Shown: positions 1 to 8,754, counted from the first letter of the stretch. The stretch: DNA of 31,580 bases from Rhizobium sp. (GCA_003527225.1 DPXQ01000105.1:11676-43255); one strand, 5' to 3'. A program made the numbers and translations. Notes: generated from the letters alone by a model not told the origin.

Positions 1-1550
1 ACCTCCAGGACCGCCTTGGTTCCATCCTGAATGGACTGACCGGCCGTGGCGCCTTGTCGGAAGCCGATGTTTCCGCAGCGCTGCGCGAGGTGCGCCGTGC
101 GCTGCTGGAAGCCGACGTGGCGCTCGAGGTCGTGCGCAACTTCACCGACCGGGTTCGCGAGAAGGCCGTCGGCGCCGCCGTTCTCAAGTCGATCAAGCCC
201 GGGCAGATGGTCGTCAAGATCGTCCATGACGAGCTTGTCGAGATGCTGGGCTCGGAAGGCGTCGGCGTCGATCTGAATGCAGCGGCCCCCGTCGTCATCA
301 TGATGGTCGGTCTGCAGGGTTCGGGCAAGACCACGACCACCGGCAAGATCGCCAAGCGGCTGACCGACCGCGAGAAGAAGAAGGTCCTGATGGCCTCGCT
401 CGACACGCGTCGTCCGGCCGCCCAGGAACAGCTGCACCAGCTCGGGGTACAGACCGGCATCGACGTGTTGCCGATCATCGCCGGCCAGTCGCCGACCGAT
501 ATCGCCAGCCGCGCCGTGCAGGCCGCCAAGCTCGGTGGCCATGACGTCGTGATCCTCGACACCGCCGGCCGCACGCATATCGACGAGCCCTTGATGGTCG
601 AGATGGCCGACATCAAGAAGAACTCCAAGCCGCATGAAATCCTGCTGGTTGCCGATGCGCTGACCGGTCAGGACGCTGTCAACCTCGCCCGCAACTTCGA
701 CGAACGCGTCGGTATTACCGGCCTCGTCTTGACCCGCATGGACGGCGACGGCCGCGGGGGTGCGGCGCTTTCGATGCGTGCCGTCACCGGCAAGCCGATC
801 AAGCTGATCGGCGTCGGCGAAAAGATGACGGAGCTCGAGGAGTTCCATCCGCGGCGCATCGCCGACCGTATCCTCGGCATGGGCGACATCGTTTCGCTAG
901 TGGAGAAGGCGGCGGAGAACATCGACGCCGAGAAGGCTGCTGCCATGGCCGCCAAGATGGCGAAGGGCAAGTTCGACCTCGACGACCTCGCCGACCAGCT
1001 GCGCCAGATGCAGAAGATGGGCGGCATGGGCGGCATCATGGGAATGATGCCCGGCATGGGCGGCATGAAGGACAAGATGGCCGCTGCCGGTCTCAATGAC
1101 AAACTGTTCGGTCGCCAGCTCGCCATCATCTCGTCGATGACCAGAGCCGAGCGCGCCAATCCCGACATGCTCAAGCATTCGCGCAAGAAGCGCATCGCGG
1201 CCGGCTCCGGCACGGACGCCGCCGAAATCAACAAGCTTTTGAAAATGCACCGCCAGATGGCCGACATGATGAAAGTGATGGGCGGCAAGAAGGGCGGCGG
1301 CATGATGAAGCAGATGATGGGCGGCCTGGCCGGCAAGATGGGCCTCGGCGGAATGGGCGGCATGCCCGATCTGTCGGGTATCGATCCGAAGCAGCTCGAG
1401 GCCTTGCAGAAGCAGGCGGAAGCCGTAGGCCTCGGCAAGGCCGGTGGTCTGCCGGGTCTCGGAAGCGGTGGATTGCCCGGCCTGGGCGCGCCGAAGCTCC
1501 CCGGTCTCGGTGGCCTTCCGGGTCTTCCCGGATTGCCGAAGAAGAAGTGA
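1..1550 (+). CDS. ffh: Signal recognition particle protein Ffh (5' end cut off)
   Basis: This is the SRP GTPase that binds signal peptides on ribosomes together with 4.5S RNA and docks at FtsY for co-translational membrane insertion. The frame is open from base 3 and reads LQDRLGSILNGLTGRGALSE, the usual Ffh N terminus lacking only a few residues, so the true start lies just upstream of the window. Visible GTPase motifs are the P-loop GLQGSGKTTTTGK (about bases 309–347), DTAGRTHIDEP and TRMDGDGRGGAALS. They are followed by the methionine-rich M domain (GGMGGIMGMMPGMGG and further Met clusters). The C terminus ends in an unusual Gly/Pro/Leu tail with repeated LPGLG units and a final KKK. The chorismate mutase gene follows after 13 bases, so the two are probably cotranscribed. 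Confidence 0.97.
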   Translation, partial: LQDRLGSILNGLTGRGALSEADVSAALREVRRALLEADVALEVVRNFTDRVREKAVGAAVLKSIKPGQMVVKIVHDELVEMLGSEGVGVDLNAAAPVVIMMVGLQGSGKTTTTGKIAKRLTDREKKKVLMASLDTRRPAAQEQLHQLGVQTGIDVLPIIAGQSPTDIASRAVQAAKLGGHDVVILDTAGRTHIDEPLMVEMADIKKNSKPHEILLVADALTGQDAVNLARNFDERVGITGLVLTRMDGDGRGGAALSMRAVTGKPIKLIGVGEKMTELEEFHPRRIADRILGMGDIVSLVEKAAENIDAEKAAAMAAKMAKGKFDLDDLADQLRQMQKMGGMGGIMGMMPGMGGMKDKMAAAGLNDKLFGRQLAIISSMTRAERANPDMLKHSRKKRIAAGSGTDAAEINKLLKMHRQMADMMKVMGGKKGGGMMKQMMGGLAGKMGLGGMGGMPDLSGIDPKQLEALQKQAEAVGLGKAGGLPGLGSGGLPGLGAPKLPGLGGLPGLPGLPKKK

Positions 1551-1563
1551 GGGGGCAGACCGC

Positions 1564-1884
1564 ATGATCGAACCGAATGCAAAGGAGCTGCTCGCGGGCT
1601 ATCGCCAGTCGATCGACAATATCGATGCCGCACTGGTTCACATGTTGGCGGAGCGCTTCCGCTGCACCAAGGCCGTCGGCATGCTGAAGGCCCAATACGA
1701 TTTGCCGCCGGCTGACCCGGCGCGCGAAGAATACCAGATCGAGCGCTTGCGCCGTCTTGCGCAGGACGCCCATCTGGACCCGGATTTCGCAGAAACCTTC
1801 CTTAATTTCATCATCAAGGAAGTGATCCGGCATCATGAAGCAATCGCCGCCGACATCGGTGGCAATACGGAAAAAGCCGTCTGA
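1564..1884 (+). CDS. Chorismate mutase, AroQ type (monofunctional)
   Basis: A 106-residue all-helical AroQ-class chorismate mutase, converting chorismate to prephenate for Phe/Tyr synthesis. Ungapped comparison with the E. coli P-protein mutase domain, at a constant offset of 3, places the active-site residues R14, R31, K42, D51, R54 and E55 (E. coli R11, R28, K39, D48, R51, E52). E. coli Q88 is replaced by H91. There is no prephenate dehydratase or dehydrogenase domain, so this is a stand-alone enzyme. The ATG at 1564 was chosen because it gives the normal family length; an open frame extends upstream but only into ffh. It sits 13 bases after ffh and 37 bases before rpsP, an arrangement typical of rhizobia, and is probably expressed with the translation block. 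Confidence 0.9.
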   Translation: MIEPNAKELLAGYRQSIDNIDAALVHMLAERFRCTKAVGMLKAQYDLPPADPAREEYQIERLRRLAQDAHLDPDFAETFLNFIIKEVIRHHEAIAADIGGNTEKAV

Positions 1885-1921
1885 CAGACAGGCGGCCCGA
1901 AAAGCCCTAAGGAGTGAAGAA

Positions 1922-2299
1922 ATGGCATTGAAAATTCGTCTTGCACGCGGTGGTTCGAAGAAGCGCCCCTATTACCAGATCGTCGTTGCCGACGCTCGCA
2001 GCCCGCGCGACGGCCGCTTTCTCGAGAAGGTCGGCGCGTGGAACCCTATGCTCGCCAAGGACAATGAAAAGCGCATCGAGCTGAACGCCGAGCGCATCAA
2101 GCATTGGATCGACAACGGCGCGCAGCCGACGGACCGCGTTCTGCGTTTCCTTAACGAAGCCGGTCTCGCCCAGCGTCCGGCTCGCAGCAATCCGGAAAAG
2201 GCAAAGCCCGGCAAGAAGGCTCTCGAGCGCATTGCCGAGAAGCAGCAGAAAGCCGAGGAAGTTGCCGCAGCGGCTGCAGAAGCCAGCGCAGCGGAATAA
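1922..2299 (+). CDS. rpsP: 30S ribosomal protein S16
   Basis: Ribosomal protein S16 of the small subunit, 125 residues. The N terminus [20 protein letters not shown] and the following [13 protein letters not shown] are diagnostic. The start is fixed by an AAGGAG at 1909–1914, seven bases before the ATG. After residue 85 or so the protein carries a Lys/Glu/Ala-rich tail ([12 protein letters not shown] then an alanine run) that is longer than in E. coli S16 (about 82 residues) and is common in alphaproteobacteria. A strong intrinsic terminator follows directly, so rpsP probably ends one transcript and only part of transcription reads on into rimM–trmD. Confidence 0.97.
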   Translation: MALKIRLARGGSKKRPYYQIVVADARSPRDGRFLEKVGAWNPMLAKDNEKRIELNAERIKHWIDNGAQPTDRVLRFLNEAGLAQRPARSNPEKAKPGKKALERIAEKQQKAEEVAAAAAEASAAE

Positions 2300-2321
2300 T
2301 TCGCGTTCATTCGATAATCGG

Positions 2322-2351
2322 CGGGCGGCAGCATCATTGCCGCCCGTTTTT
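2322..2351 (+). terminator. Intrinsic terminator after rpsP
   Basis: A 9-bp perfect stem CGGGCGGCA/TGCCGCCCG (2322–2330 with 2338–2346) with a 7-base loop is followed immediately by TTTTT. It lies between rpsP and rimM, inside what is usually a continuous operon, so it may set a higher level of rpsP than of the two RNA-modification genes downstream. Confidence 0.85.
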
Positions 2352-2423
2352 CGTTTCAATTCGCCGCGCTTCATCATAAAAGAAGCAAGGAACCGAAATT
2401 GCAGACATGGACGGCCTGCACCC

Positions 2424-2999
2424 ATGACGACGCTTGAGAACCCCGTATTGATGGCAACGATCGGCGCGGCCCAGGGCCTGCGAGGAGAAGTGCGGGTGAA
2501 AGCCTTTACCGGCGACCCGATGGCGCTGGGCGATTATGGCAATCTCCGCAGCCTTGATGGCCGGGTGTTCGAAATTCTGGAAATCCGGGAAGCCAAGAAT
2601 GTGGCGATCGTGCGCTTTCGCGGCATCAACGACCGCAATGCCGCAGAGGCGCTTAACGGTCTTGAGCTCTATGTCGAGCGCGAGGCGCTTCCCGACTCCG
2701 AGTTGGATGAAGACGAATTCTACTATACCGACCTCGAAGGTCTCGACGTGCATGATGCCGCCGGCAACCACTATGGTGCCGTCAGCGCCGTCTATGATTT
2801 CGGAGCTGGCGATCTTCTCGAGCTGAAAGGTCCGGGTAAGCGACCCGTGCTGATCCCGTTCTCCGAGGCTGCGGTGATAGAGATCGACCTCGAAGGCGGA
2901 CGGATCCTGATCGATCCCGTTGCTGCCGGGTTGCAGGACGACGAGGAAACCCCACCCTTTTCGAGCAGGTCAGGGCCGCCCCCCCCGGACGAGAATTGA
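2424..2999 (+). CDS. rimM: 16S rRNA processing / ribosome maturation factor RimM
   Basis: RimM binds S19 and assists assembly of the 30S head. The 191-residue protein has the N-terminal RimM beta-barrel ([17 protein letters not shown] near residues 10–26) and then the PRC barrel beginning at [12 protein letters not shown] (about residues 98–109), with [14 protein letters not shown] late in the PRC domain. The last 20 residues are acidic and proline-rich and probably disordered; they include an 8-base C run at 2979–2986. The ATG at 2424 gives the expected N terminus ([14 protein letters not shown]), but it lacks a well-placed ribosome site: the purine stretch AAGGAA at about 2387–2392 is over 30 bases upstream. 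trmD starts 10 bases after the stop. Confidence 0.93.
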   Translation: MTTLENPVLMATIGAAQGLRGEVRVKAFTGDPMALGDYGNLRSLDGRVFEILEIREAKNVAIVRFRGINDRNAAEALNGLELYVEREALPDSELDEDEFYYTDLEGLDVHDAAGNHYGAVSAVYDFGAGDLLELKGPGKRPVLIPFSEAAVIEIDLEGGRILIDPVAAGLQDDEETPPFSSRSGPPPPDEN

Positions 3000-3009
3000 G
3001 CCGCCGGAG

Positions 3010-3717
3010 ATGACCTTCCGGGCAACGATTCTCACCCTTTATCCGGAGATGTTTCCGGGTCATCTCGGGCTGTCGCTCGCCGGCCGGGCCCTTGAGCGTG
3101 GCCAGTGGTCACTGGAGGCTGTTCAGATCCGCGATTTCGCCACCGACAAGCACCGAAGCGTCGATGACACGCCTGCGGGCGGCGGCGCCGGCATGGTGCT
3201 GAAGCCGGACGTGCTGGCGCGCGCTATCGACCATGTCTGCGCCGAGAACAAGCGGCCACGGCTCCTCATGAGCCCGCGTGGCAGGCCGTTGACCCAGGAG
3301 CGTGTGCGCGAGCTTGCAGCGGGCGAGGGTGTTATCATTGTCTGTGGCCGCTTCGAGGGAGTCGACCAGCGAGTGATCGAGGCGCGTGGTCTCGAAGAAG
3401 TCTCCATAGGCGACTACATTCTCTCAGGAGGTGAGCCAGCGGCCCTGGTGATCCTTGATGCCGTCGTGCGGGTTCTGCCGGGCGTCATGGGCAACGAGCT
3501 TTCCGGAGTTCATGAGAGCTTCGAAAGTGGACTGCTGGAATATCCGCAATATACCCGGCCACAGGTCTTCGAGGGCGTTGAAATACCGGCGGTCCTGACC
3601 TCGGGCAATCATGGCGCCATCGAGAAATGGCGGCAGGAACAGGCGCGCCAGCTGACCGAGGAACGGCGCCCGGATCTCCTTGCCGATAGCGAGATTGGTC
3701 ACACCTTGAGGAAATAG
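3010..3717 (+). CDS. trmD: tRNA (guanine-37-N1)-methyltransferase TrmD
   Basis: TrmD methylates G37 next to the anticodon using SAM and prevents +1 frameshifting; it works as a SPOUT-class knotted dimer. The 235-residue length is normal. Diagnostic segments are [12 protein letters not shown] (58–69), [10 protein letters not shown] (85–94), [10 protein letters not shown] (112–121), GDYILSGGE (134–142) and the C-terminal [11 protein letters not shown]154 matches the catalytic arginine of the E. coli numbering. Position 169, Asp in E. coli and H. influenzae, is Glu here. The ATG at 3010 has GGAG only one base upstream, so expression probably depends on coupling to rimM. The last 19 bases overlap the end of the convergent permease gene, and no terminator is visible. 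Confidence 0.95.
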   Translation: MTFRATILTLYPEMFPGHLGLSLAGRALERGQWSLEAVQIRDFATDKHRSVDDTPAGGGAGMVLKPDVLARAIDHVCAENKRPRLLMSPRGRPLTQERVRELAAGEGVIIVCGRFEGVDQRVIEARGLEEVSIGDYILSGGEPAALVILDAVVRVLPGVMGNELSGVHESFESGLLEYPQYTRPQVFEGVEIPAVLTSGNHGAIEKWRQEQARQLTEERRPDLLADSEIGHTLRK

Positions 3718-4445
3718 TAGACCGTCAGCCCCAGGCCGACGGCGACGACGATTGCGCGCATCAGCGATTGCGGGACGCGCCGCGCCGCCCAGACGCCCGA
3801 ATAGCCGCCGAGCGCGACCGCCGGGATCATCACAACCGCCTTGGCCCAGACCACGACACCACCCGAGACGAAGACGGCGATGGCGACCGTGGCGATCACG
3901 ATCGACAGCAGGTTCTTCAATGCGTTGAGACGATGATAGTTGCCGCCGAGCGTCACGCCGAGGATGGCGAGCATCATGATCCCCATTCCGGCGCCGAAAA
4001 ATCCGCCATAGACTGCCATGAAGAACTGCGATACGGCGCTGGCCAAGGGATGGGACGGATGTTCGTTGAGGGCTTTCGGTTTCAGCCAAGGACCGGCGGC
4101 AAAGACGAGAGTTGCCGCGAGCAGCAGCCAGGGCACCATCCTGGCAAAGGACGGATTGTCGAGAGACAATAGCAGGAGGGCGCCGGCAAGCGCACCAATG
4201 GCGGAAATTGCGGCAAGCAGGATGGTACTACGGAGCCGAGCACGAATTTCCGGCCAATAGGCAATCGTCGAGGTGATGTAGCCGGGAAACTGCACGATCG
4301 ACGAAGTGGCGTTGGCGGCGATCGGCGGCAGGCCGGCGAGTGTCAGCGCCCCGAAGGTCAGAAAGGTACCGCCACCGGCAATGGCATTGACGGCCCCCGA
4401 AAAGAAACCTGCTGCGAACAACAGGCCAATCATTGCAATCGACAT
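3699..4445 (-). CDS. Sulfite exporter TauE/SafE family (TSUP) permease
   Basis: A 248-residue integral membrane protein of the TSUP (TauE/SafE, DUF81) family, whose members move sulfite, sulfonates or other organic anions; the substrate here is unknown. About eight hydrophobic spans are visible. Family marks are the N-terminal [18 protein letters not shown] and, in the second half, [12 protein letters not shown], the two related repeats of the fold. The start at 4445 has GGGAGG about six bases upstream; the open frame extends 26 codons further but without family similarity. It lies reversed between trmD and rplS, interrupting an otherwise canonical ribosomal-protein operon, and its 3' end overlaps trmD by 19 bases. 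Confidence 0.88.
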   Translation of the reverse strand: MSIAMIGLLFAAGFFSGAVNAIAGGGTFLTFGALTLAGLPPIAANATSSIVQFPGYITSTIAYWPEIRARLRSTILLAAISAIGALAGALLLLSLDNPSFARMVPWLLLAATLVFAAGPWLKPKALNEHPSHPLASAVSQFFMAVYGGFFGAGMGIMMLAILGVTLGGNYHRLNALKNLLSIVIATVAIAVFVSGGVVVWAKAVVMIPAVALGGYSGVWAARRVPQSLMRAIVVAVGLGLTVYYFLKV

Positions 4446-4721
4446 TTGTGCCTCCCACTTCCCGACCGGAGCCGGGTTTAGTCGCTCGCGATGAGAGCCG
4501 CAAGCCTTGCGGACCGGTGCCACAGCGATAAAAATGCTTTCATAGGGATGACAAGCGTTGCCGATTGGTGTATTTGCACGCCCGGAAATGGGCTTTGTCC
4601 CGTCTGCCAGTAAACAAAGAATGGCGAATCCGCTCCAGCCTGAAAAGGCCTAGTCCAGAGGCATTGACCGAAGGGCGACTGTTGAGCGCTCTGGCTGTTT
4701 CAGAAGAAATAGAGGTTAGAC

Positions 4722-5273
4722 ATGAACATCATTCAGCAGCTGGATGCCGAACAGGCCGCCAAGATTGAAGCCAAGCGCAAGCTCCCGGACTTCTCGGCCG
4801 GCGACACGCTCCGCGTCAACGTCACCGTCAAGGAAGGCAATCGTACCCGCGTGCAGGCCTATGAAGGCGTCTGTATCGCTCGTTCTGGCGCCGGCATCAA
4901 CGAGAGCTTCACCGTCCGCAAGATCTCCTACGGCGAAGGTGTGGAGCGCGTATTCCCGGTTTACTCGCCGATGGTCGAAAGCGTAGAGATCGTTCGCCGT
5001 GGTAAGGTCCGCCGCGCCAAGCTCTACTATCTGCGCGATCGCCGCGGCAAGTCGGCTCGTATCGTCGAGAACACCGGCACCCGCGCCCGCAAGCTGAACG
5101 ACGCCGAGCGTGCCGCTGTTGCTGAAGAAAAGGCACGTCTGGAAGCTGAAAAGGTTGCAGCAGCACAGGCTCTGGCCGCCGAAAAGGCAGCCGCCGAAGC
5201 GGCCGAAGCAAAGGCAGCAGCCGAGGCTGCTGCAGCAGCAGAAGCTGCACCGGCCGAAGGTTCGGCAGAATAA
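4722..5273 (+). CDS. rplS: 50S ribosomal protein L19
   Basis: L19 lies at the 30S–50S interface. The first 120 residues are the conserved domain ([11 protein letters not shown], then [38 protein letters not shown] and [15 protein letters not shown]). The remaining 60 or so residues form a low-complexity Ala/Glu/Lys tail, making the protein 183 residues against about 115 in E. coli; such tails are usual in rhizobia. AGAGG at 4711–4715 precedes the ATG. Because the permease gene in front is reversed, rplS must have its own promoter somewhere in 4446–4721, where I could not pick out a convincing −35/−10 pair. An intrinsic terminator follows. Confidence 0.96.
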   Translation: MNIIQQLDAEQAAKIEAKRKLPDFSAGDTLRVNVTVKEGNRTRVQAYEGVCIARSGAGINESFTVRKISYGEGVERVFPVYSPMVESVEIVRRGKVRRAKLYYLRDRRGKSARIVENTGTRARKLNDAERAAVAEEKARLEAEKVAAAQALAAEKAAAEAAEAKAAAEAAAAAEAAPAEGSAE

Positions 5274-5297
5274 TATTTCCCCTAATCGGGACTTGGG

Positions 5298-5327
5298 AAA
5301 AGGCGGCTTTCGGGTCGCCTTTTTCTT
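5298..5327 (+). terminator. Intrinsic terminator after rplS
   Basis: The stem AAAAGGCG/CGCCTTTT (5298–5305 with 5316–5323) has a 10-base loop and runs into a T tract (TTTTTCTTT). It lies 25 bases after the rplS stop and before the ABC transporter genes. Confidence 0.8.
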
Positions 5328-5401
5328 TGGAGCTCCGGTCCCTTGCCAGGACTGAATGTTCTGTGACAGTCTGGTATCTCCACACTTTCAGGAGACATCC
5401 G

Positions 5402-6199
5402 ATGCCGTCCAGACGCGCTCTTCTCGCCGGGCTCGCAGCCCTCGTTGTCGCGCCCTTGTCCGCTCTTGCTGCCGACCTGCCGGATCTCGGCGGCAAGACG
5501 GTCGTCGTCGTCACCGAAAACGCCTATCCGCCGCTGCAGTTCGTCGACCCGAAGAGCGGCAAGGCGATCGGCTGGGAATATGACGCGATGGACGAGATCG
5601 CCAAGCGGCTGAACTTCAAGGTCGAATACCAGAACACCTCGTGGGATGCGATGATCCAGGCGGTGTCCGACGGCCAGTACAATATCGGCATGACCGGCAT
5701 CACCATCAAGGACGACCGCAAGGAGAAGGTCGACTTCTCCGACCCCTATATGCGCTCGGAACAGTTTATGCTGGTGCGCGGCGACGAGAGCCGTTTCAGC
5801 GATGCGAAGAGCTTCGCCGCAGTCGAGGACGCGCTGGTGGGGGCGCAGCCCGGCACCACGCCGTTCTACACCGCCGTCTACGAGGTGCTGGACGGCAACG
5901 AGGCCAATCCGCGCATCAAGCTGTTCGAAACCTTCGGCGCCACCGTGCAGGCCCTCAAGGCCGGTGATGTCGACATGGTGCTCACCGACGGCCCGGCCGG
6001 CAAGGGCTATGTCGACGCCTCGAACGGCGGGCTGAAGCTCGTCGGCGGCCCGCTTGGCTCGGAGGATTTCGGCTTCATCTTCACCAAGGGTTCCGACCTC
6101 GTGGCCCCCGTCAATGCGTCGATCGCCGCGATGAAGGCCGACGGCACGATCGACGCACTGAACAAGAAGTGGTTCCTCGACTACAAGATGGGCGAGTGA
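5402..6199 (+). CDS. Amino-acid ABC transporter, periplasmic binding protein (SBP family 3)
   Basis: A 265-residue periplasmic solute-binding protein of family 3, which captures polar amino acids or relatives for import. A typical Sec signal peptide (MPSRRALLAGLAALVVAP…ALA) is predicted to be cut after residue 23. The mature part shows family hallmarks: VTENAYPPLQFVD, GWEYDAMDEIAKRLN, NTSWDAMIQAVSDGQYNIGMTGI, KVDFSDPYM and the C-terminal ALNKKWF. The start at 5402 has AGGAG at 5390–5394. The membrane component follows 35 bases later. The ligand cannot be told from sequence. Codons here are very GC-biased, somewhat more than in the ribosomal genes upstream. Confidence 0.92.
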   Translation: MPSRRALLAGLAALVVAPLSALAADLPDLGGKTVVVVTENAYPPLQFVDPKSGKAIGWEYDAMDEIAKRLNFKVEYQNTSWDAMIQAVSDGQYNIGMTGITIKDDRKEKVDFSDPYMRSEQFMLVRGDESRFSDAKSFAAVEDALVGAQPGTTPFYTAVYEVLDGNEANPRIKLFETFGATVQALKAGDVDMVLTDGPAGKGYVDASNGGLKLVGGPLGSEDFGFIFTKGSDLVAPVNASIAAMKADGTIDALNKKWFLDYKMGE

Positions 6200-6234
6200 G
6201 CCGCCATGCATGCTGATGCGGGCGCGAGGCGCTG

Positions 6235-7062
6235 ATGGGTTTCCAGACGCTCCCGTCCAGTAACGACAAGGGTGACCGGCCGTGGTGGCTCGTCGCCTTC
6301 GTACTGATCGGCGTGGTGCTGGCCACCATCATCGCCGTCAACGATCTCTATCTCCAAGTGTTCACAGTCGTCGGCAAAGGCGTGTTCGTCACCATCTTCG
6401 TGACGATCGTCGCTTTTGCGCTGGCGACGTTGCTCGGGCTCGGCATCGCCCTGCTCGGCCTGTCGAACAGCTTGGTGCTGCGCCAGACCGCGCGCTTCTA
6501 TGTTGAGGTGATCCGCGGCATTCCGATCCTGGTCCTGCTGTTCTACATCGCCTTCGTCGGCGCCCCGGGCTTCGTCGCGCTCTACAATCTGGTGATTTCC
6601 CCGCTTGTCGCGCTCGGCTGGCTCGAGCCGATGGTGGTGCGTGACCTCTCGCTGATGTGGCGGGCGATCATCGCGCTGATGATCGGCTATTCCTCCTTCA
6701 TCGCCGAGATCTTCCGCGCCGGCTTCCAGTCGGTTGAGAAGGGTCAGATCGAGGCGGCGATGTCACTCGGCCTCAACCGCACCCAGCGCTTCCGGCTGAT
6801 CGTCTTTCCCCAGGCGATCCGGGTGATCTTTCCGCCGCTCTCCAACGACTTCATCTCGATGGTCAAGGATTCTTCGCTGGTCTCGGTGCTCGGCGTCGCC
6901 GACGTCACCCAGATGGGCAAGATCTACGCGGCGGGCTCCTTCCGCTTCTTCGAGACCTATTCGATCGTCACCTATGTCTACCTGGTGCTGACCATCGGAC
7001 TGTCGCTTGTGCTGCGGCGCCTGGAGATGCGGATGCGCGAGCACGGCAGCGACGGCCGATGA
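6235..7062 (+). CDS. Amino-acid ABC transporter permease (HisMQ family)
   Basis: A 275-residue inner-membrane permease of the polar amino-acid importer family. After a short hydrophilic N terminus there is a membrane span (WWLVAFVLIGVVLATII), the HisMQ start GKGVFVTIFVTIVAF, the loop VIRGIPILVLLFYIAF, and the EAA loop EAAMSLGLNRTQRFRLIVFP (about residues 178–197) that contacts the ATPase. It follows the binding-protein gene by 35 bases. No ABC ATPase gene of this family lies in the neighbourhood, so the pair must borrow an ATPase encoded elsewhere or be incomplete. The region downstream (7063–7344) holds only a doubtful small frame before leuC. Confidence 0.92.
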   Translation: MGFQTLPSSNDKGDRPWWLVAFVLIGVVLATIIAVNDLYLQVFTVVGKGVFVTIFVTIVAFALATLLGLGIALLGLSNSLVLRQTARFYVEVIRGIPILVLLFYIAFVGAPGFVALYNLVISPLVALGWLEPMVVRDLSLMWRAIIALMIGYSSFIAEIFRAGFQSVEKGQIEAAMSLGLNRTQRFRLIVFPQAIRVIFPPLSNDFISMVKDSSLVSVLGVADVTQMGKIYAAGSFRFFETYSIVTYVYLVLTIGLSLVLRRLEMRMREHGSDGR

Positions 7063-7154
7063 CGGTATGACCGCAGACACGGCCCGGCGCGCGCCTCGGT
7101 TCGCCTGTGGCAAAATCATTGCCGGCCGAGGGCAAAACTGCTAAGAGCCCAGCC

Positions 7155-7271
7155 ATGGGATCGAAATTCGGATGTCTCGCGCCTGATATCTACGTGCTGC
7201 AGGACCACAAGCGTCTGCCGGCACGCTTTTTCGCGCGCATCTCCGGGGCGCTCATCAGCCTGCTAGGCTAA
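7155..7271 (+). CDS. Possible small protein (38 residues), uncertain
   Basis: A short open frame beginning ATGGGATCGAAATTC and ending TAA lies in the 282-base gap between the permease and leuC. It would encode a 38-residue peptide, [16 protein letters not shown]…, with a basic middle ([11 protein letters not shown]) and a hydrophobic end ([10 protein letters not shown]). Third codon positions are about 73% G+C, like the real genes here, but the frame is too short for that to be decisive. Only a weak purine stretch (AAGAG) precedes the ATG. I do not recognise it; it could equally be leader sequence of leuC. Confidence 0.3.
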   Translation: MGSKFGCLAPDIYVLQDHKRLPARFFARISGALISLLG

Positions 7272-7344
7272 GCATCCGTCATCGGCGCCGCCCGCGCGGC
7301 GTCCTGCCCGCATTCCATTTTCACACTCAGACGGATTTTCAGCC

Positions 7345-8754
7345 ATGAGCGCACCCCGGACCCTCTACGACAAGATTTTCGACGACCACCTGGTCGACCG
7401 CCAGGAAGACGGCACCTGTCTTCTCTACATCGACCGGCATCTCGTTCACGAAGTGACGAGCCCGCAGGCGTTCGAAGGCCTGCGCATGGCGCATCGCACC
7501 GTGCATGCCCCGCAGAAGACGCTCGCTGTCGTCGACCATAACGTGCCGACCACGCCGGATCGCCATACCGGCATCAAGAACGAGGAAAGCCGCATCCAGG
7601 TCGAGGCGCTGGCCCACAATGCCGCCGAATTCGGCGTGGAATACTATTCCGAGAACGACAAGCGCCAGGGCATTGTGCACATCGTCGGCCCCGAACAGGG
7701 CTTCACCCTGCCGGGCATGACCATCGTTTGCGGCGACAGCCATACCTCGACGCACGGCGCTTTCGGCGCATTGGCGCACGGTATCGGCACGTCCGAAGTC
7801 GAGCATGTGCTCGCCACCCAGACGTTGATCCAGTCGAAGGCCAAGAACATGCTGGTGCGCGTCGACGGCAAACTGCCGGACGGCGTCACCGCCAAGGACA
7901 TTATTCTCGCCATCATCGGCGAGATCGGCACCGCTGGTGGCACCGGCCACGTCATCGAGTTCGCCGGCGAGGCGATCCGCGCGCTTTCCATGGAAGGCCG
8001 CATGACGGTCTGCAACATGACGATCGAGGGCGGCGCCCGCGCCGGCCTGATCGCTCCGGACGAAAAGACCTTCGAATACATCAAGGACAAGCCGCGCGCG
8101 CCGAAGGGCGAGGCCTGGGACCAGGCGGTCGCCTACTGGAAGACGCTCAACACCGACGAGGGCGCGCATTTCGACAAGGTCGTCGTGCTCGACGCCGCCA
8201 ACCTGCCGCCGATCGTCTCCTGGGGCTCATCTCCAGAAGACGTCGTGTCGATCCAGGGCGTCGTGCCGAACCCGGACGATATCAAGGACGAGAACAAGCG
8301 TGCCTCCAAGTGGCGGGCGCTCGAATACATGGGCCTGAAGCCGGGCATGAAGATGACCGACATTGCCATCGACCGCGTGTTTATCGGTTCTTGCACCAAT
8401 GGCCGAATCGAGGACCTGCGGGCCGCCGCCAAGGTGCTCGAGGGCCGCCATGTGTCTCCGACAGTCTCGGCCATGGTCGTGCCGGGGTCGGGCTTGGTCA
8501 AGGAGCAGGCCGAAGCCGAAGGTCTCGACAAGATCTTCAAGGATGCCGGCTTCGAATGGCGCGAGCCGGGCTGCTCGATGTGCCTGGCCATGAACGACGA
8601 CCGTCTGAGGCCGGGCGAGCGCTGCGCCTCGACCTCGAATCGCAACTTCGAAGGCCGTCAGGGCTACAAGGGCCGCACCCATCTGGTGTCGCCGGCCATG
8701 GCCGCGGCTGCCGCCGTCGCGGGCCACTTCGTCGATATCCGCGACTGGAAGTAA
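7345..8754 (+). CDS. leuC: 3-isopropylmalate dehydratase large subunit
   Basis: The large subunit of isopropylmalate isomerase, an aconitase-family [4Fe-4S] enzyme that converts 2- to 3-isopropylmalate in leucine synthesis with LeuD. Length 469 is standard. Visible motifs are the N-terminal [30 protein letters not shown], and the cluster ligands C350 (in IGSCTNGR), C410 and C413 (in [10 protein letters not shown]). The C terminus ([20 protein letters not shown]) is typical. leuD is not adjacent, so the subunit genes are split, as is common in rhizobia. A strong terminator follows, suggesting a monocistronic unit. Confidence 0.97.
   Translation: MSAPRTLYDKIFDDHLVDRQEDGTCLLYIDRHLVHEVTSPQAFEGLRMAHRTVHAPQKTLAVVDHNVPTTPDRHTGIKNEESRIQVEALAHNAAEFGVEYYSENDKRQGIVHIVGPEQGFTLPGMTIVCGDSHTSTHGAFGALAHGIGTSEVEHVLATQTLIQSKAKNMLVRVDGKLPDGVTAKDIILAIIGEIGTAGGTGHVIEFAGEAIRALSMEGRMTVCNMTIEGGARAGLIAPDEKTFEYIKDKPRAPKGEAWDQAVAYWKTLNTDEGAHFDKVVVLDAANLPPIVSWGSSPEDVVSIQGVVPNPDDIKDENKRASKWRALEYMGLKPGMKMTDIAIDRVFIGSCTNGRIEDLRAAAKVLEGRHVSPTVSAMVVPGSGLVKEQAEAEGLDKIFKDAGFEWREPGCSMCLAMNDDRLRPGERCASTSNRNFEGRQGYKGRTHLVSPAMAAAAAVAGHFVDIRDWK

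Noticed and set aside
2979..2986. Run of eight C bases in rimM as a frameshift site
   Set aside because: The frame is intact and encodes a Pro run in a disordered tail close to the stop; nothing useful lies in the other frames.
5282..6211. A 309-codon minus-strand open frame
   Set aside because: It is antisense to the binding-protein gene, which has a signal peptide, ribosome site and family motifs.
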